From: Kordia sp.
GTDB taxonomy: Bacteria; Bacteroidota; Bacteroidia; Flavobacteriales; Flavobacteriaceae
Length of the DNA: 64,000 nt
Direction: 5' to 3'
NCBI RefSeq assembly: GCF_022447245.1
Contig: NZ_JAKVBC010000004.1
Span: 1-64,000, forward strand
The notes under the pieces are model-generated. The model was not told the DNA's origin. It ran no database searches and saw only the letters and a program-made list of their open reading frames with translations. Positions within the stretch are counted from its first letter, which is position 1. Every line of letters begins with the position of its first letter. Positions 25,706 to 34,211 of the stretch are shown piece after piece. A program made the translations under genes and the position numbers.

Positions 25706-28700
25706 ATGCAATTAAGAATTATATCGGCTGGAGCAGGAAGTGGAAAAACTTATCGATTAACCAGTGAGATGGTTGAGCTATTAAAGTCAGGTGTGCGAGC
25801 GAATGGAATTATTGCGACTACCTTTACTAAAAAAGCTGCTGCAGAGTTGCAAGAGCGGGTAAGGGTGCGCTTGCTAGAGGAGGGCTTAAATGAGCAGGCT
25901 GATGCTTTGTCTAATGCACTCATAGGCACAGTGCATGGTCTTGGTGTGAAGTTATTGCAGCGATTTGCATTTGAGGCTGGGGTTTCTCCACAGGTGGATA
26001 TCATTGCAGATGAAGATTCGCAGGTTTTATTTAATCAGTCTTTATCGATGGTACTGACGAATGAGCGGGTGGAGCGAATGGAGGATTTGTGTAATAAGTT
26101 GGGCCTAAGTAAAAAGCAACATTATGATTGGCGTCGAGAGATCAAGTATTTGACAGATGTCGCAAGAGCCAATGATTTTGATAAAGAGATACTAGAGGAA
26201 AGCAAGCAAAAGTCATTCAGCAGCTTTGCTGTCTTTTTAGGCGATGTAAAAGATCAAAATTCCACAAGCTTTAATCAGCGTTTGCAGTTGGCTTTAAGCC
26301 AAACGATTCGAGCTTTGGAAGACAATGAGGATGAAACAAAAACAACTAGATCAGCGATTGATGATTTAAAAGCCTTTTTAAAGACTTTGGAGCTAAGAGG
26401 CGAATTGTTTTGGCATCAATGGGTAAAGATTTCAAAGATAAAGGTAGGAGCGAAGAGCAAGGATGACACAACAAATTTGCGGGAAACCGCGAATTTGCAT
26501 TTGGTTAATCCAGCTTTTCAAAAGGATATCAAAGACTATATTGATTTGGTATTTGATATCTCTATTGCTGCTTTGGAGGAGTATGATCAATATAAGAAGA
26601 ACCGTGGATTGATTGATTACACAGATATGGAGGTGCTGATTAAGCGCTTGTTGGAGAAGGAGCGTGTTCGTACCGTATTAGAAGAGGAGTTGGATTTATT
26701 GATGGTCGATGAGTTTCAAGATACCAGTCCTTTACAATTAGAAATCTTTTTGAAGCTTTCGCAGATGGCAAAGTATTCCATCTGGGTTGGAGACCCCAAA
26801 CAATCTATTTATGGTTTTAGAGGGGCAGAGCCGCGATTGATGAAAGCAGTAATGGAAAAGACAGGTGGTGTACGTCCAGAAGATATTCAAAAGTATTCAT
26901 GGCGATCTAGAGAAGAGGTGGTATTTACGACAAATGCTTTGTTCTGTAAAGCATTTGATCATTTACCAGAAGAGCAGGTAGCGCTCATTCCAAAGCGTAA
27001 AAAAATAGCAGACCCGGAGAGTGTCAATAAGGCTAATGAACCTATAGAAATGGGCGAAGCTTTGGTCCATTGGCATTTTCAAACGGAAGATGGTGGAAAA
27101 AGAGTACCTGGGAAACCATGGATGGAAAACTGCATTGCTAATTCCCTCCGCACTATGCTAGATGAAGGCGTAACGATTTTGCCGAAAGGCGAAAAGGAGG
27201 CCCGTTTAGCGAAAGCGGGAGATGTAGCTATTCTATGCCGGTCAAATGCCGAATGTGCTACCGTAGCGGAGTCTTTGTATCAAGCAGGTTTTAAAGTAGC
27301 TATTGCTAGAAATGGCCTATTGCAAACGGCAGAAGTAGTTTTGCTTATGGCTTGTTTGAAGTATATTTTAAATAGGCGTGATTCGCTCTCTGTTGCCGAG
27401 ATTTTATTGTTGGCTGGCCGAATACCAATTGAAGATATTATCGAAGATCGTTTAGCTTTTTTGAAGGAATTGCAGGTGCAAGGAATGGGCACATGGGCTG
27501 TACAATATCCGATTATCAAACAATTGAATGAGCTGAGAGAACGGGTATTAGAGTACTCTAGTTCGGAAACTTTAGATTTGGTTTTGGAGGAGTTGAACTT
27601 GAGAGCAGTTATCCGAGCTTGGGGGAATACAGATCGCCGTTTAGATAATGTAGAGGTGATTCGAAAGCTATCATTACAGTATGAAGAAGCTTGTAATCGA
27701 ATGCACTCCTCAGCATCTTTGGGTGGCTTTTTGTTGTGGCTAAATGATTTGCAGAATGATCAAAAAGATATGCAAGCATCGGGAGAAGGTCCTGATGCAG
27801 TGAATGTATTGACCTATCATAAGAGTAAAGGTTTGGAATGGCCGATTGTAATTTGCCATAGCCTGGAAACGAATTTGCGTGCTGATGTTTGGGGTATCCA
27901 TATTATTTCTGAAAAGGAAGAAGTGGATCTGGATCATGTCCTTGGAAATCGCTGGCTACGTTATTGGGTCAATCCTTATGCCGATCAAATTCGGAATACC
28001 CATTTGGAAAATCAATTAAAGGATAGTGAGGCGAAGGCTAGGGTAGTAGAAGATGCTTTGCAAGAGGAAGCCCGATTGTTGTATGTCGGAATCACTCGGG
28101 CTAGAGATTACTTGGTGTTTCCTACGCGTGCCAAATCTCCTAAATGGCTCAATAGAGTATGGCATAAAGGCCAAGAAGATTACCCCACCTTAGATGCAGA
28201 TACTTTTGAATCTCCTTGGGAGTGGAACGGAAATATACTGTATAAAAAGACAGAAGTCCAGGTGTATCCAAAAACTTTCCCACATGAAGAACAGGCCGTC
28301 GAGCAGATTGAACAATGGGAAGAACGAAATGGAAAGCAAAAACATGAAATGGCGGTCATTGATTTGAGAAAGAAGAGACTGGGTAGTGAAGTGGATGCCA
28401 AATGCGATACTCCGACGCATTTACCTAAGAGGATCATACTTCAAGCGGAACAAGACCAATACGTTGTTGCAAAGGCCATAAAGTCATATCTAGCCGCTGA
28501 TCGTAAATCTTTTGATTCAGCTCTAAAACTTAAGATTAGTCAAGGATTATTAGATCGATTTAAAGTATCAGACTTGGTAGATGCTCCTGCCGTTGTCCAT
28601 TATGGAGATGCCTTTCAGCAGTATCTGGATAGGCAATATGTGGTCAAGCAAGATTTTGTGAAATTTTCCATTCGACTTTTCTACAAAGGCCAATTATTTG

Positions 28701-28921
28701 AGACCATGATTGATCGTCTGTTAGAAACCGACCAAGGTTGGATTATTATTCAAAATAGTGGTTTTGCTGGTGAGCAAAAGAAACTAAAATCAAAGGCTTT
28801 AAGTGATCTTGGAGACTGGTGCTTTTTGTGTCGATTAGGCGTGAAGGAAGTCTTTCAGACAGAGGAGGTGCGTTCTTTTGTCCATTTTGTGATGAAGGGC
28901 GTGGTTTTGGAGATTTTGTGA
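25706..28921 (+). CDS. AddA/RecB-like UvrD-family helicase with a degenerate nuclease domain
   Basis: This 1071-residue superfamily 1A helicase shows Walker A AGAGSGKT (8-15, K14), Walker B LLMVDEFQDTSPLQ (about 330-343), WVGDPKQSIYGFRGAEP, and motif VI LLYVGITRARDYLVF (about 790). The overall layout is that of AddA in recombination and repair of double-strand breaks. The C-terminal region (about 960-1071) resembles the RecB-type PD-(D/E)XK nuclease. However, where active relatives have an Asp-x-Lys core after G-W-x-I-I, this protein reads GWIIIQNSG (near residue 1010), so the metal-binding Asp and the catalytic Lys are missing. It probably unwinds DNA without cutting. An AddB partner is not in the window. 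Confidence 0.85.
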   Translation: MQLRIISAGAGSGKTYRLTSEMVELLKSGVRANGIIATTFTKKAAAELQERVRVRLLEEGLNEQADALSNALIGTVHGLGVKLLQRFAFEAGVSPQVDIIADEDSQVLFNQSLSMVLTNERVERMEDLCNKLGLSKKQHYDWRREIKYLTDVARANDFDKEILEESKQKSFSSFAVFLGDVKDQNSTSFNQRLQLALSQTIRALEDNEDETKTTRSAIDDLKAFLKTLELRGELFWHQWVKISKIKVGAKSKDDTTNLRETANLHLVNPAFQKDIKDYIDLVFDISIAALEEYDQYKKNRGLIDYTDMEVLIKRLLEKERVRTVLEEELDLLMVDEFQDTSPLQLEIFLKLSQMAKYSIWVGDPKQSIYGFRGAEPRLMKAVMEKTGGVRPEDIQKYSWRSREEVVFTTNALFCKAFDHLPEEQVALIPKRKKIADPESVNKANEPIEMGEALVHWHFQTEDGGKRVPGKPWMENCIANSLRTMLDEGVTILPKGEKEARLAKAGDVAILCRSNAECATVAESLYQAGFKVAIARNGLLQTAEVVLLMACLKYILNRRDSLSVAEILLLAGRIPIEDIIEDRLAFLKELQVQGMGTWAVQYPIIKQLNELRERVLEYSSSETLDLVLEELNLRAVIRAWGNTDRRLDNVEVIRKLSLQYEEACNRMHSSASLGGFLLWLNDLQNDQKDMQASGEGPDAVNVLTYHKSKGLEWPIVICHSLETNLRADVWGIHIISEKEEVDLDHVLGNRWLRYWVNPYADQIRNTHLENQLKDSEAKARVVEDALQEEARLLYVGITRARDYLVFPTRAKSPKWLNRVWHKGQEDYPTLDADTFESPWEWNGNILYKKTEVQVYPKTFPHEEQAVEQIEQWEERNGKQKHEMAVIDLRKKRLGSEVDAKCDTPTHLPKRIILQAEQDQYVVAKAIKSYLAADRKSFDSALKLKISQGLLDRFKVSDLVDAPAVVHYGDAFQQYLDRQYVVKQDFVKFSIRLFYKGQLFETMIDRLLETDQGWIIIQNSGFAGEQKKLKSKALSDLGDWCFLCRLGVKEVFQTEEVRSFVHFVMKGVVLEIL

Positions 28922-28927
28922 GTGGGT

Positions 28928-28970
28928 GTGACTGTGTGATGGGGTAGAATTCTCCTTCTCACACAGTCAC
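28928..28970. terminator. Hairpin between convergent helicase and PKD-protein genes
   Basis: GTGACTGTGTGA (28928-28939) pairs perfectly with TCACACAGTCAC (28959-28970), loop 19 nt. It sits in the 60-bp gap between two convergent genes and most likely ends transcription from both sides. No U-tract is evident. Confidence 0.6.
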
Positions 28971-28981
28971 GTAGTTAAGAA

Positions 28982-31900
28982 TTATCTTACCAGGCTCACG
29001 TCACCTTTGCTTTCAAAAGTGATATTTCTAGTCTCGGTTCCAATAAGGAGTAGCATTTTATAAACGTAAACATCAGATGGTGCTGGATTGCCATTATATT
29101 GACCATCCCACCCATTGAGTGGATCATTATTATCGTAAACTAGTTGTCCCCAACGATTGAATATCTTCAATTCAATTACGGTGACATCGCCATCTTCTGG
29201 AATACCATTCGTTACGTAGTTAAAGAAATCATTTCGGCTGTCGCCATTAGGTGTAAAGACATTTGGTACGGCCACATCTATACATTCTGTTAATGGGAAT
29301 ACAGGGACAGTAACCAATATATCACCCGTACAGCCGGTTGGATCAGTGATAGTTACACTAAGTTCGATATCTTCATCTGTTACTGCCACTACTTCAGGCG
29401 TCGCTAAGGTGTCATCTGATATCGTAGCGGAAGAAGGAGAGATGACGTTCCATTGGAAAGTATATCCCATTAGTTCTTCTGGTGTAAGATCAATGATATC
29501 CTCATCTATTTCCAAGGGGAAGGTATCCCTTTTACAGATCGTATCTACTTCATAACCAAAAATTGGGGTACTATTTACGAAGATATCTCTCATGGTTTCA
29601 TCGTTACAACCAGATTCGGTATCTGTTGCTAATAGGCTGACCGTATATACACCTTCTGCATCATAAACAATAGTGGGGTTTCCGACTGAGGAGGTCTCAT
29701 CATTGCCAAAGTCCCAATCAAATTCATTGGCATCTACAGAGGTATTGACTAGGTTAACCTCCGAGTTGACACAAATTTCAAAATCTCCTGATTCGGAGGT
29801 AAAATCTGCTACTACTTTAGTGATATCAATTGTTTTACTAATGGCACTTTCACAAGCATCATCTGCACCACGAATAGTTAAGACAACGGTTCTTAGTCCA
29901 CTAGCGTCTACTATATATTGGTGATCAATAGGTGTAATATTTTCTTCTATCGCACCATCACCGAAGTCCCATATGTAAGAGGAAACATCAGATGTATCTA
30001 CTAAGGTGAATGTAATGATATCGCCATCACAGATTACTTCATCAGAGAGTTCAAAATCACCTTGAGGGCCAACTAATGTAATTTGCTTCGTAATCGTATC
30101 TGCACAACCACTAGGAATGGTAGAAACGATAAAATCAACATCAAATGTGCCTAAATCGAATGCAAGTTCAACATCCTCAGTAAAGCCTGTTTCACCATTA
30201 CTTGCATTCCAATTGTAAGTTACAGGAAATTCGGATTCTACATTTCCAAAGAAGTTGATTTGGCCAGGACCACAAATAATAGGATCATTTTCACCATCGA
30301 AAGTGAAATCGATGTTAGGGGGTTCTTGTACATTCACTTCAGTTGTTCGTTGGCCGCTACAACCCGAAACATCCTCCGTGAAAGTCATAAGCACATTGTA
30401 TGTACCCGTTTCATTGTAGGTGGCCATAACAGGAGAGCCAGTAGCAACAGTTTCATTTCCAAAGTCCCATTCAAAATTGAGGAATGACCCACCACCAGTA
30501 AAGTCAGTTGCAAGGAAGTCAACTTCTTCGCCAATACAGATATTGGCAGGAAATGGTTCAGCAATAATGGCACTAAATGGCTGATAAACTCTTACAAAAC
30601 CTTCTACCGTGCCTGGACATCCAAAGACATCGGAAGCGACTAAAGTGAACCTTATCGTATCCATAAAGTCTCCAGTAAAAATGTTAGAAGGATTCTGTTC
30701 ATCAGAACCAAATGACCAACTCCAAGTGACAATAGTTGTATCCCCAACACTGGTATCAATAAAATCAACAGGTACGGTACCATTTAAACAAATAGAAGTA
30801 TCCGATTGTATAAATGAAGCGTCCACTCCATATACTGTAGCATCTAATGTAGTAGTATCTGTACAACCGTTTATATCTTCTACCACTAGTTGGATAATTT
30901 CATCACCACTAGTTGGGAAGTTAAAAGGAATCGTATCATCTTGGGTCGTAATTGGACGACCAGATATCTCAAAATCCCATTCATAACCTTTCCAGCAATC
31001 TGCGTGTACATCTTGAGAACCACCCGCAATCAATTGATATTCTTGTCCACGGCACAGAATGGTATCTAATTCAATATCTGCTATTACTTCGCGAATGCAT
31101 ACTAATGCGGTGTCCATCGATGCAGGGCAACCTGAACCAGCATTTTCTGCTGTAAGTATAACCGTGTAATCACCGCGTTCTAAGTAAGTATGTGTTTCGT
31201 CATTATTCATGCTTGTTGTCATATCTCCAAAGTCCCAACTTACAGAGGTCGCATCATAGCTGCTATCTCTAAACATCACATCGTATGGGCTTTCACATTC
31301 AATGAGGTAATCAATTCGAGCAATTGGGCCATTGACTGTGATATAATCTTCTTCGGTAATGACGGTTTGACAACCGTTATATTCAAGGGTTAGTGATACA
31401 TCCATTGCACCTGTTTCGGTGTCAAATATCCAGCTAAGTGAATCTTCTTGGAAACAATGGAAGGATCGACCGTTATCGGTTTCGAAATGATAAGCATCTA
31501 CATCTTCCAAATCATCTGGATTGACCATACTCTCAAGGGTGACGGTATCACCGGGGCATATTTCGAGAGGGCCAGGGCCATTAAAACTTACGTCTATTGG
31601 GCCACCAACTTCTATGAGTAAAACATAGGATGTATCAACACAACCAGCTTCATTTTGAATATTCAGCACTGTTTCATAAACACCAGGTTCGGTATAAGTA
31701 TGTGTGTGATCATCATCATTGGTAAAGGTGTCCATTGTGCCATCGCCATAATCAAATTCCCATAGAATGATCTCTTCCCTAGAGTCACTTGAATCGGCGA
31801 AGGTTACTGTTAGCGGTGCACAGCCATCAATGACATCAGGCATGTATAAAGCATTAGGCTGATAAATGGTATCGAACCTGATTAAAGTATCTCGACATCC

Positions 31901-33178
31901 AGATGGATTTGTAACAACTAAAGTTGTAGGAATTTCAATTCTACCATTTTTAGAGTAGATGGTTGAATCTGGATTAGTATAGGTGACCATTGAGGTGGGG
32001 CCCTGTGCAATAGAATCATTATAAAATATCCAATCCCATGCTACAGCATCAGGAGAAGTAGCTTCAAAGTTGATATCAAATGGATCAGAACAACTATAGT
32101 TAGGGTCAGAGACGAAAGATGGATCAGGATCGTCTACAAAAATGGTAATGGTGGTATCTCCTGTACAAGAACCATCAGTTGTTATTACTGAAAGGCTAAC
32201 TTCTTGTGGTCCAGGTATTCTAAATCGAACAGAAGGAGAAGAAGTTGTACTTGTAGAAGGAGAAGAAGTTTCCCCAAAATTCCAGTTGTAGAAGCCATTG
32301 TCTGAAAGGTTAGTAATAGTTACTAATTCATCCAAACAAACCGTATCAGGAATATTGAAATTAGCTAATGGTTCTCCAATAGATACATCCTGTGTGAAAG
32401 TTACGGCACAACCATTTTCGTCTGTTGCTGTAAGACTGATTGGGAAATTACCATCTGAATCATAGTTTTGTGCTGGTGGATTAATACCTGCGAAGGTATT
32501 GCCATTTCCAAAGTCCCACTCATAAGTCACGGACAGGTCACTGTCAGTGGTATTGTTGATCGTAACGTTTAAAGGAGGAACGCAGGCCGATGGCGGACTA
32601 GGATTAGTTGTAAACATAGTATTTGGACCATCACTTACGTCAATAAGATTAGTTTCAATGATTATTGAATTTGAATTACAACTTTCAATGCTTGATATGA
32701 TTTGAAGGGAAACATTATAAACTCCCCCTTCCTGATAGGTATAAGCTGGATTCTCTTCTTCTACAGAACCACCATCACCAAAAGTCCAGTTGTAAGCTAT
32801 TATATCTAGCCCATCAGGAATAATGGAATTATTAGTAAAGTTTACTAAGAAAGGTGCGCAGCCTATTGTGGTATCTGCTTCAAAGCTCAGGATGGGCGTT
32901 TCGAAAACAGTTATGGTAATGGTACCTATAATAGGTCCACCTTGACTTTCACTAAAAGATACATCATAGGTTCCTGCTTCTGTAAAAGTCGTAGAAGCAT
33001 TTTCCAGCACAGAAGTGCCACCATTATCAAAATCCCAGAAGTAAGTGGATGAACCCGTAGGCGGTGTAAAAGTTACAAATAGAGGTGCACAACCTTGTGT
33101 TTCTGAGGCAGTTTGGCCATGTAATAGGTTAAAAAAGCTAAAACTAAGCGCAAAAGAGAGGAGCAGAGCAATTCTCAT
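28982..33178 (-). CDS. Giant PKD-repeat protein with T9SS/gliding-motility C-terminal domain
   Basis: This is a 1398-residue exported protein if translated from the ATG at 33178 (MRIALLLSF); an in-frame GTG at 33211 would add 11 residues before the signal peptide. After the signal peptide (ending LLHGQ) come about a dozen PKD-like immunoglobulin domains, recognised by recurring WDFGDG-type turns (for example YNWTFGDGG, YEWDFGNGN, VSWDFGDM, YIWDFGDGA, FDWDFGND). The last 100 residues contain VPNVFTPNGDSRNDFF and FNRWGQLVYDN, the type B T9SS sorting tail (TIGR04131-like). The product should be exported through the type IX secretion system as a long adhesin-like surface or matrix protein. PorX (8072-9625) is the expected pathway regulator. 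Confidence 0.9.
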   Translation of the reverse strand: MRIALLLSFALSFSFFNLLHGQTASETQGCAPLFVTFTPPTGSSTYFWDFDNGGTSVLENASTTFTEAGTYDVSFSESQGGPIIGTITITVFETPILSFEADTTIGCAPFLVNFTNNSIIPDGLDIIAYNWTFGDGGSVEEENPAYTYQEGGVYNVSLQIISSIESCNSNSIIIETNLIDVSDGPNTMFTTNPSPPSACVPPLNVTINNTTDSDLSVTYEWDFGNGNTFAGINPPAQNYDSDGNFPISLTATDENGCAVTFTQDVSIGEPLANFNIPDTVCLDELVTITNLSDNGFYNWNFGETSSPSTSTTSSPSVRFRIPGPQEVSLSVITTDGSCTGDTTITIFVDDPDPSFVSDPNYSCSDPFDINFEATSPDAVAWDWIFYNDSIAQGPTSMVTYTNPDSTIYSKNGRIEIPTTLVVTNPSGCRDTLIRFDTIYQPNALYMPDVIDGCAPLTVTFADSSDSREEIILWEFDYGDGTMDTFTNDDDHTHTYTEPGVYETVLNIQNEAGCVDTSYVLLIEVGGPIDVSFNGPGPLEICPGDTVTLESMVNPDDLEDVDAYHFETDNGRSFHCFQEDSLSWIFDTETGAMDVSLTLEYNGCQTVITEEDYITVNGPIARIDYLIECESPYDVMFRDSSYDATSVSWDFGDMTTSMNNDETHTYLERGDYTVILTAENAGSGCPASMDTALVCIREVIADIELDTILCRGQEYQLIAGGSQDVHADCWKGYEWDFEISGRPITTQDDTIPFNFPTSGDEIIQLVVEDINGCTDTTTLDATVYGVDASFIQSDTSICLNGTVPVDFIDTSVGDTTIVTWSWSFGSDEQNPSNIFTGDFMDTIRFTLVASDVFGCPGTVEGFVRVYQPFSAIIAEPFPANICIGEEVDFLATDFTGGGSFLNFEWDFGNETVATGSPVMATYNETGTYNVLMTFTEDVSGCSGQRTTEVNVQEPPNIDFTFDGENDPIICGPGQINFFGNVESEFPVTYNWNASNGETGFTEDVELAFDLGTFDVDFIVSTIPSGCADTITKQITLVGPQGDFELSDEVICDGDIITFTLVDTSDVSSYIWDFGDGAIEENITPIDHQYIVDASGLRTVVLTIRGADDACESAISKTIDITKVVADFTSESGDFEICVNSEVNLVNTSVDANEFDWDFGNDETSSVGNPTIVYDAEGVYTVSLLATDTESGCNDETMRDIFVNSTPIFGYEVDTICKRDTFPLEIDEDIIDLTPEELMGYTFQWNVISPSSATISDDTLATPEVVAVTDEDIELSVTITDPTGCTGDILVTVPVFPLTECIDVAVPNVFTPNGDSRNDFFNYVTNGIPEDGDVTVIELKIFNRWGQLVYDNNDPLNGWDGQYNGNPAPSDVYVYKMLLLIGTETRNITFESKGDVSLVR

Positions 33179-33222
33179 AAATTGGAATTTTTTAAGCAAA
33201 TTAATCTTCACAGCTTCAAGCC

Positions 33223-33258
33223 TTTAAGTCTTGGGAAAAGAGCTTTCCAAGACTTAAA
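33223..33258. promoter_or_regulatory. Perfect 12-bp stem in the divergent region between PKD protein and protease homologue
   Basis: TTTAAGTCTTGG (33223-33234) and CCAAGACTTAAA (33247-33258) form a perfect inverted repeat with a 12-nt loop that can extend the pairing (GAAAA/TTTC). It lies about 45 bp before the PKD-protein ATG, in a divergent intergenic region, so it is not a terminator by position. It may be a leader hairpin or an operator. Confidence 0.45.
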
Positions 33259-33386
33259 AGTTGGAACTTATAAATTCGTCTTTCGGTTGCTATTTTCCAT
33301 AAAAAAAGTAGGAGTAGCAGAAATTATTTATTGAAATATATATATTGCAATATAAATAGTTATTTCATTGTTTACCAACAAAAGTT

Positions 33387-34193
33387 ATGAAAACAATAAT
33401 CGCTACCATTTTTTCTTTATTGTTTGTTTGCTCGATTGCTTTTGCTCAGCCTTACCATACTAAGCAAGCTCCTTTGCCATGCCTTAATAAGAAGGTAAGT
33501 GTCGTAGCGCATATTGTTCGAGATTCTTTTGGAAATACCGGGATTACAGAGGAAGAAATACTTGCTGTAATGGATACCACAAATAGCTTTTTTTCGCCCA
33601 TTTGTTTATCATTCGAAATTTGTGAATTTAGAATGATTGATAACTTCCAATATGATTCACTCATGTCTGAAAATCATTGGGAAGAGATGCAAGTAAAATA
33701 TCATCAAAATAATCGGTTTAATTTATTCTTCGTGACAGATATTATATATCTTCCTTTTGACTGTGGCTATGCGGATATTGGTGGGATACAAGATGTTACT
33801 GCCTTAGGTGCCTTAGTTAAAAAAGAGTGTGTCTTTGAAGATACTAAATGGATTGCCCATGAAATAGGTGCCTATATGGGATTGTTCAATACTTTCGAAG
33901 GGAATGGCATTGAGCTCGTAAATGGCGATAACTGTGAAACAGATGGCGATCAAATCTGTGATACGCCCTCAGATCCTTACGTCTTAGGAGAAGCCATCAT
34001 TCCTTCTTATTTATCGCCTCAAGATTCCTGTCGTTTTATCAGTACGAAGACAGATGCCAACGGAGAATTTTATAAACCTCATGTAGCCAATGTTATGTCC
34101 CAATATCCAAGCTATTGCGCTTGTGGATTTACGTATGAGCAACTGCTCAAAATGGCAAATAACTATCTTGAGGCAGAGGATAAAATGTGGTAA
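33387..34193 (+). CDS. Secreted M43 (pappalysin-like) metalloprotease homologue lacking zinc ligands
   Basis: This 268-residue protein has a signal peptide (1-20, ending SIAFA). The region around residue 157 reads AHEIGAYMGLFNTFEG, followed by CETDGDQICDTPSDP and the Met-turn segment VANVMSQY (M237). This is collinear with M43B pappalysin-type proteases, whose zinc site is HExxHxxGxxH. Here the first His and Glu (H158, E159) are kept, but the second His is A162 and the third is N168. Classical zinc hydrolysis should therefore be lost, leaving a pseudo-enzyme, perhaps a binding or inhibitory protein. Nine cysteines from residue 32 onward would allow disulfides in the exported form. Its 3' end is duplicated at 39374-39520. 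Confidence 0.75.
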   Translation: MKTIIATIFSLLFVCSIAFAQPYHTKQAPLPCLNKKVSVVAHIVRDSFGNTGITEEEILAVMDTTNSFFSPICLSFEICEFRMIDNFQYDSLMSENHWEEMQVKYHQNNRFNLFFVTDIIYLPFDCGYADIGGIQDVTALGALVKKECVFEDTKWIAHEIGAYMGLFNTFEGNGIELVNGDNCETDGDQICDTPSDPYVLGEAIIPSYLSPQDSCRFISTKTDANGEFYKPHVANVMSQYPSYCACGFTYEQLLKMANNYLEAEDKMW

Positions 34194-34211
34194 TCACCAC
34201 CTAGCACCTTA

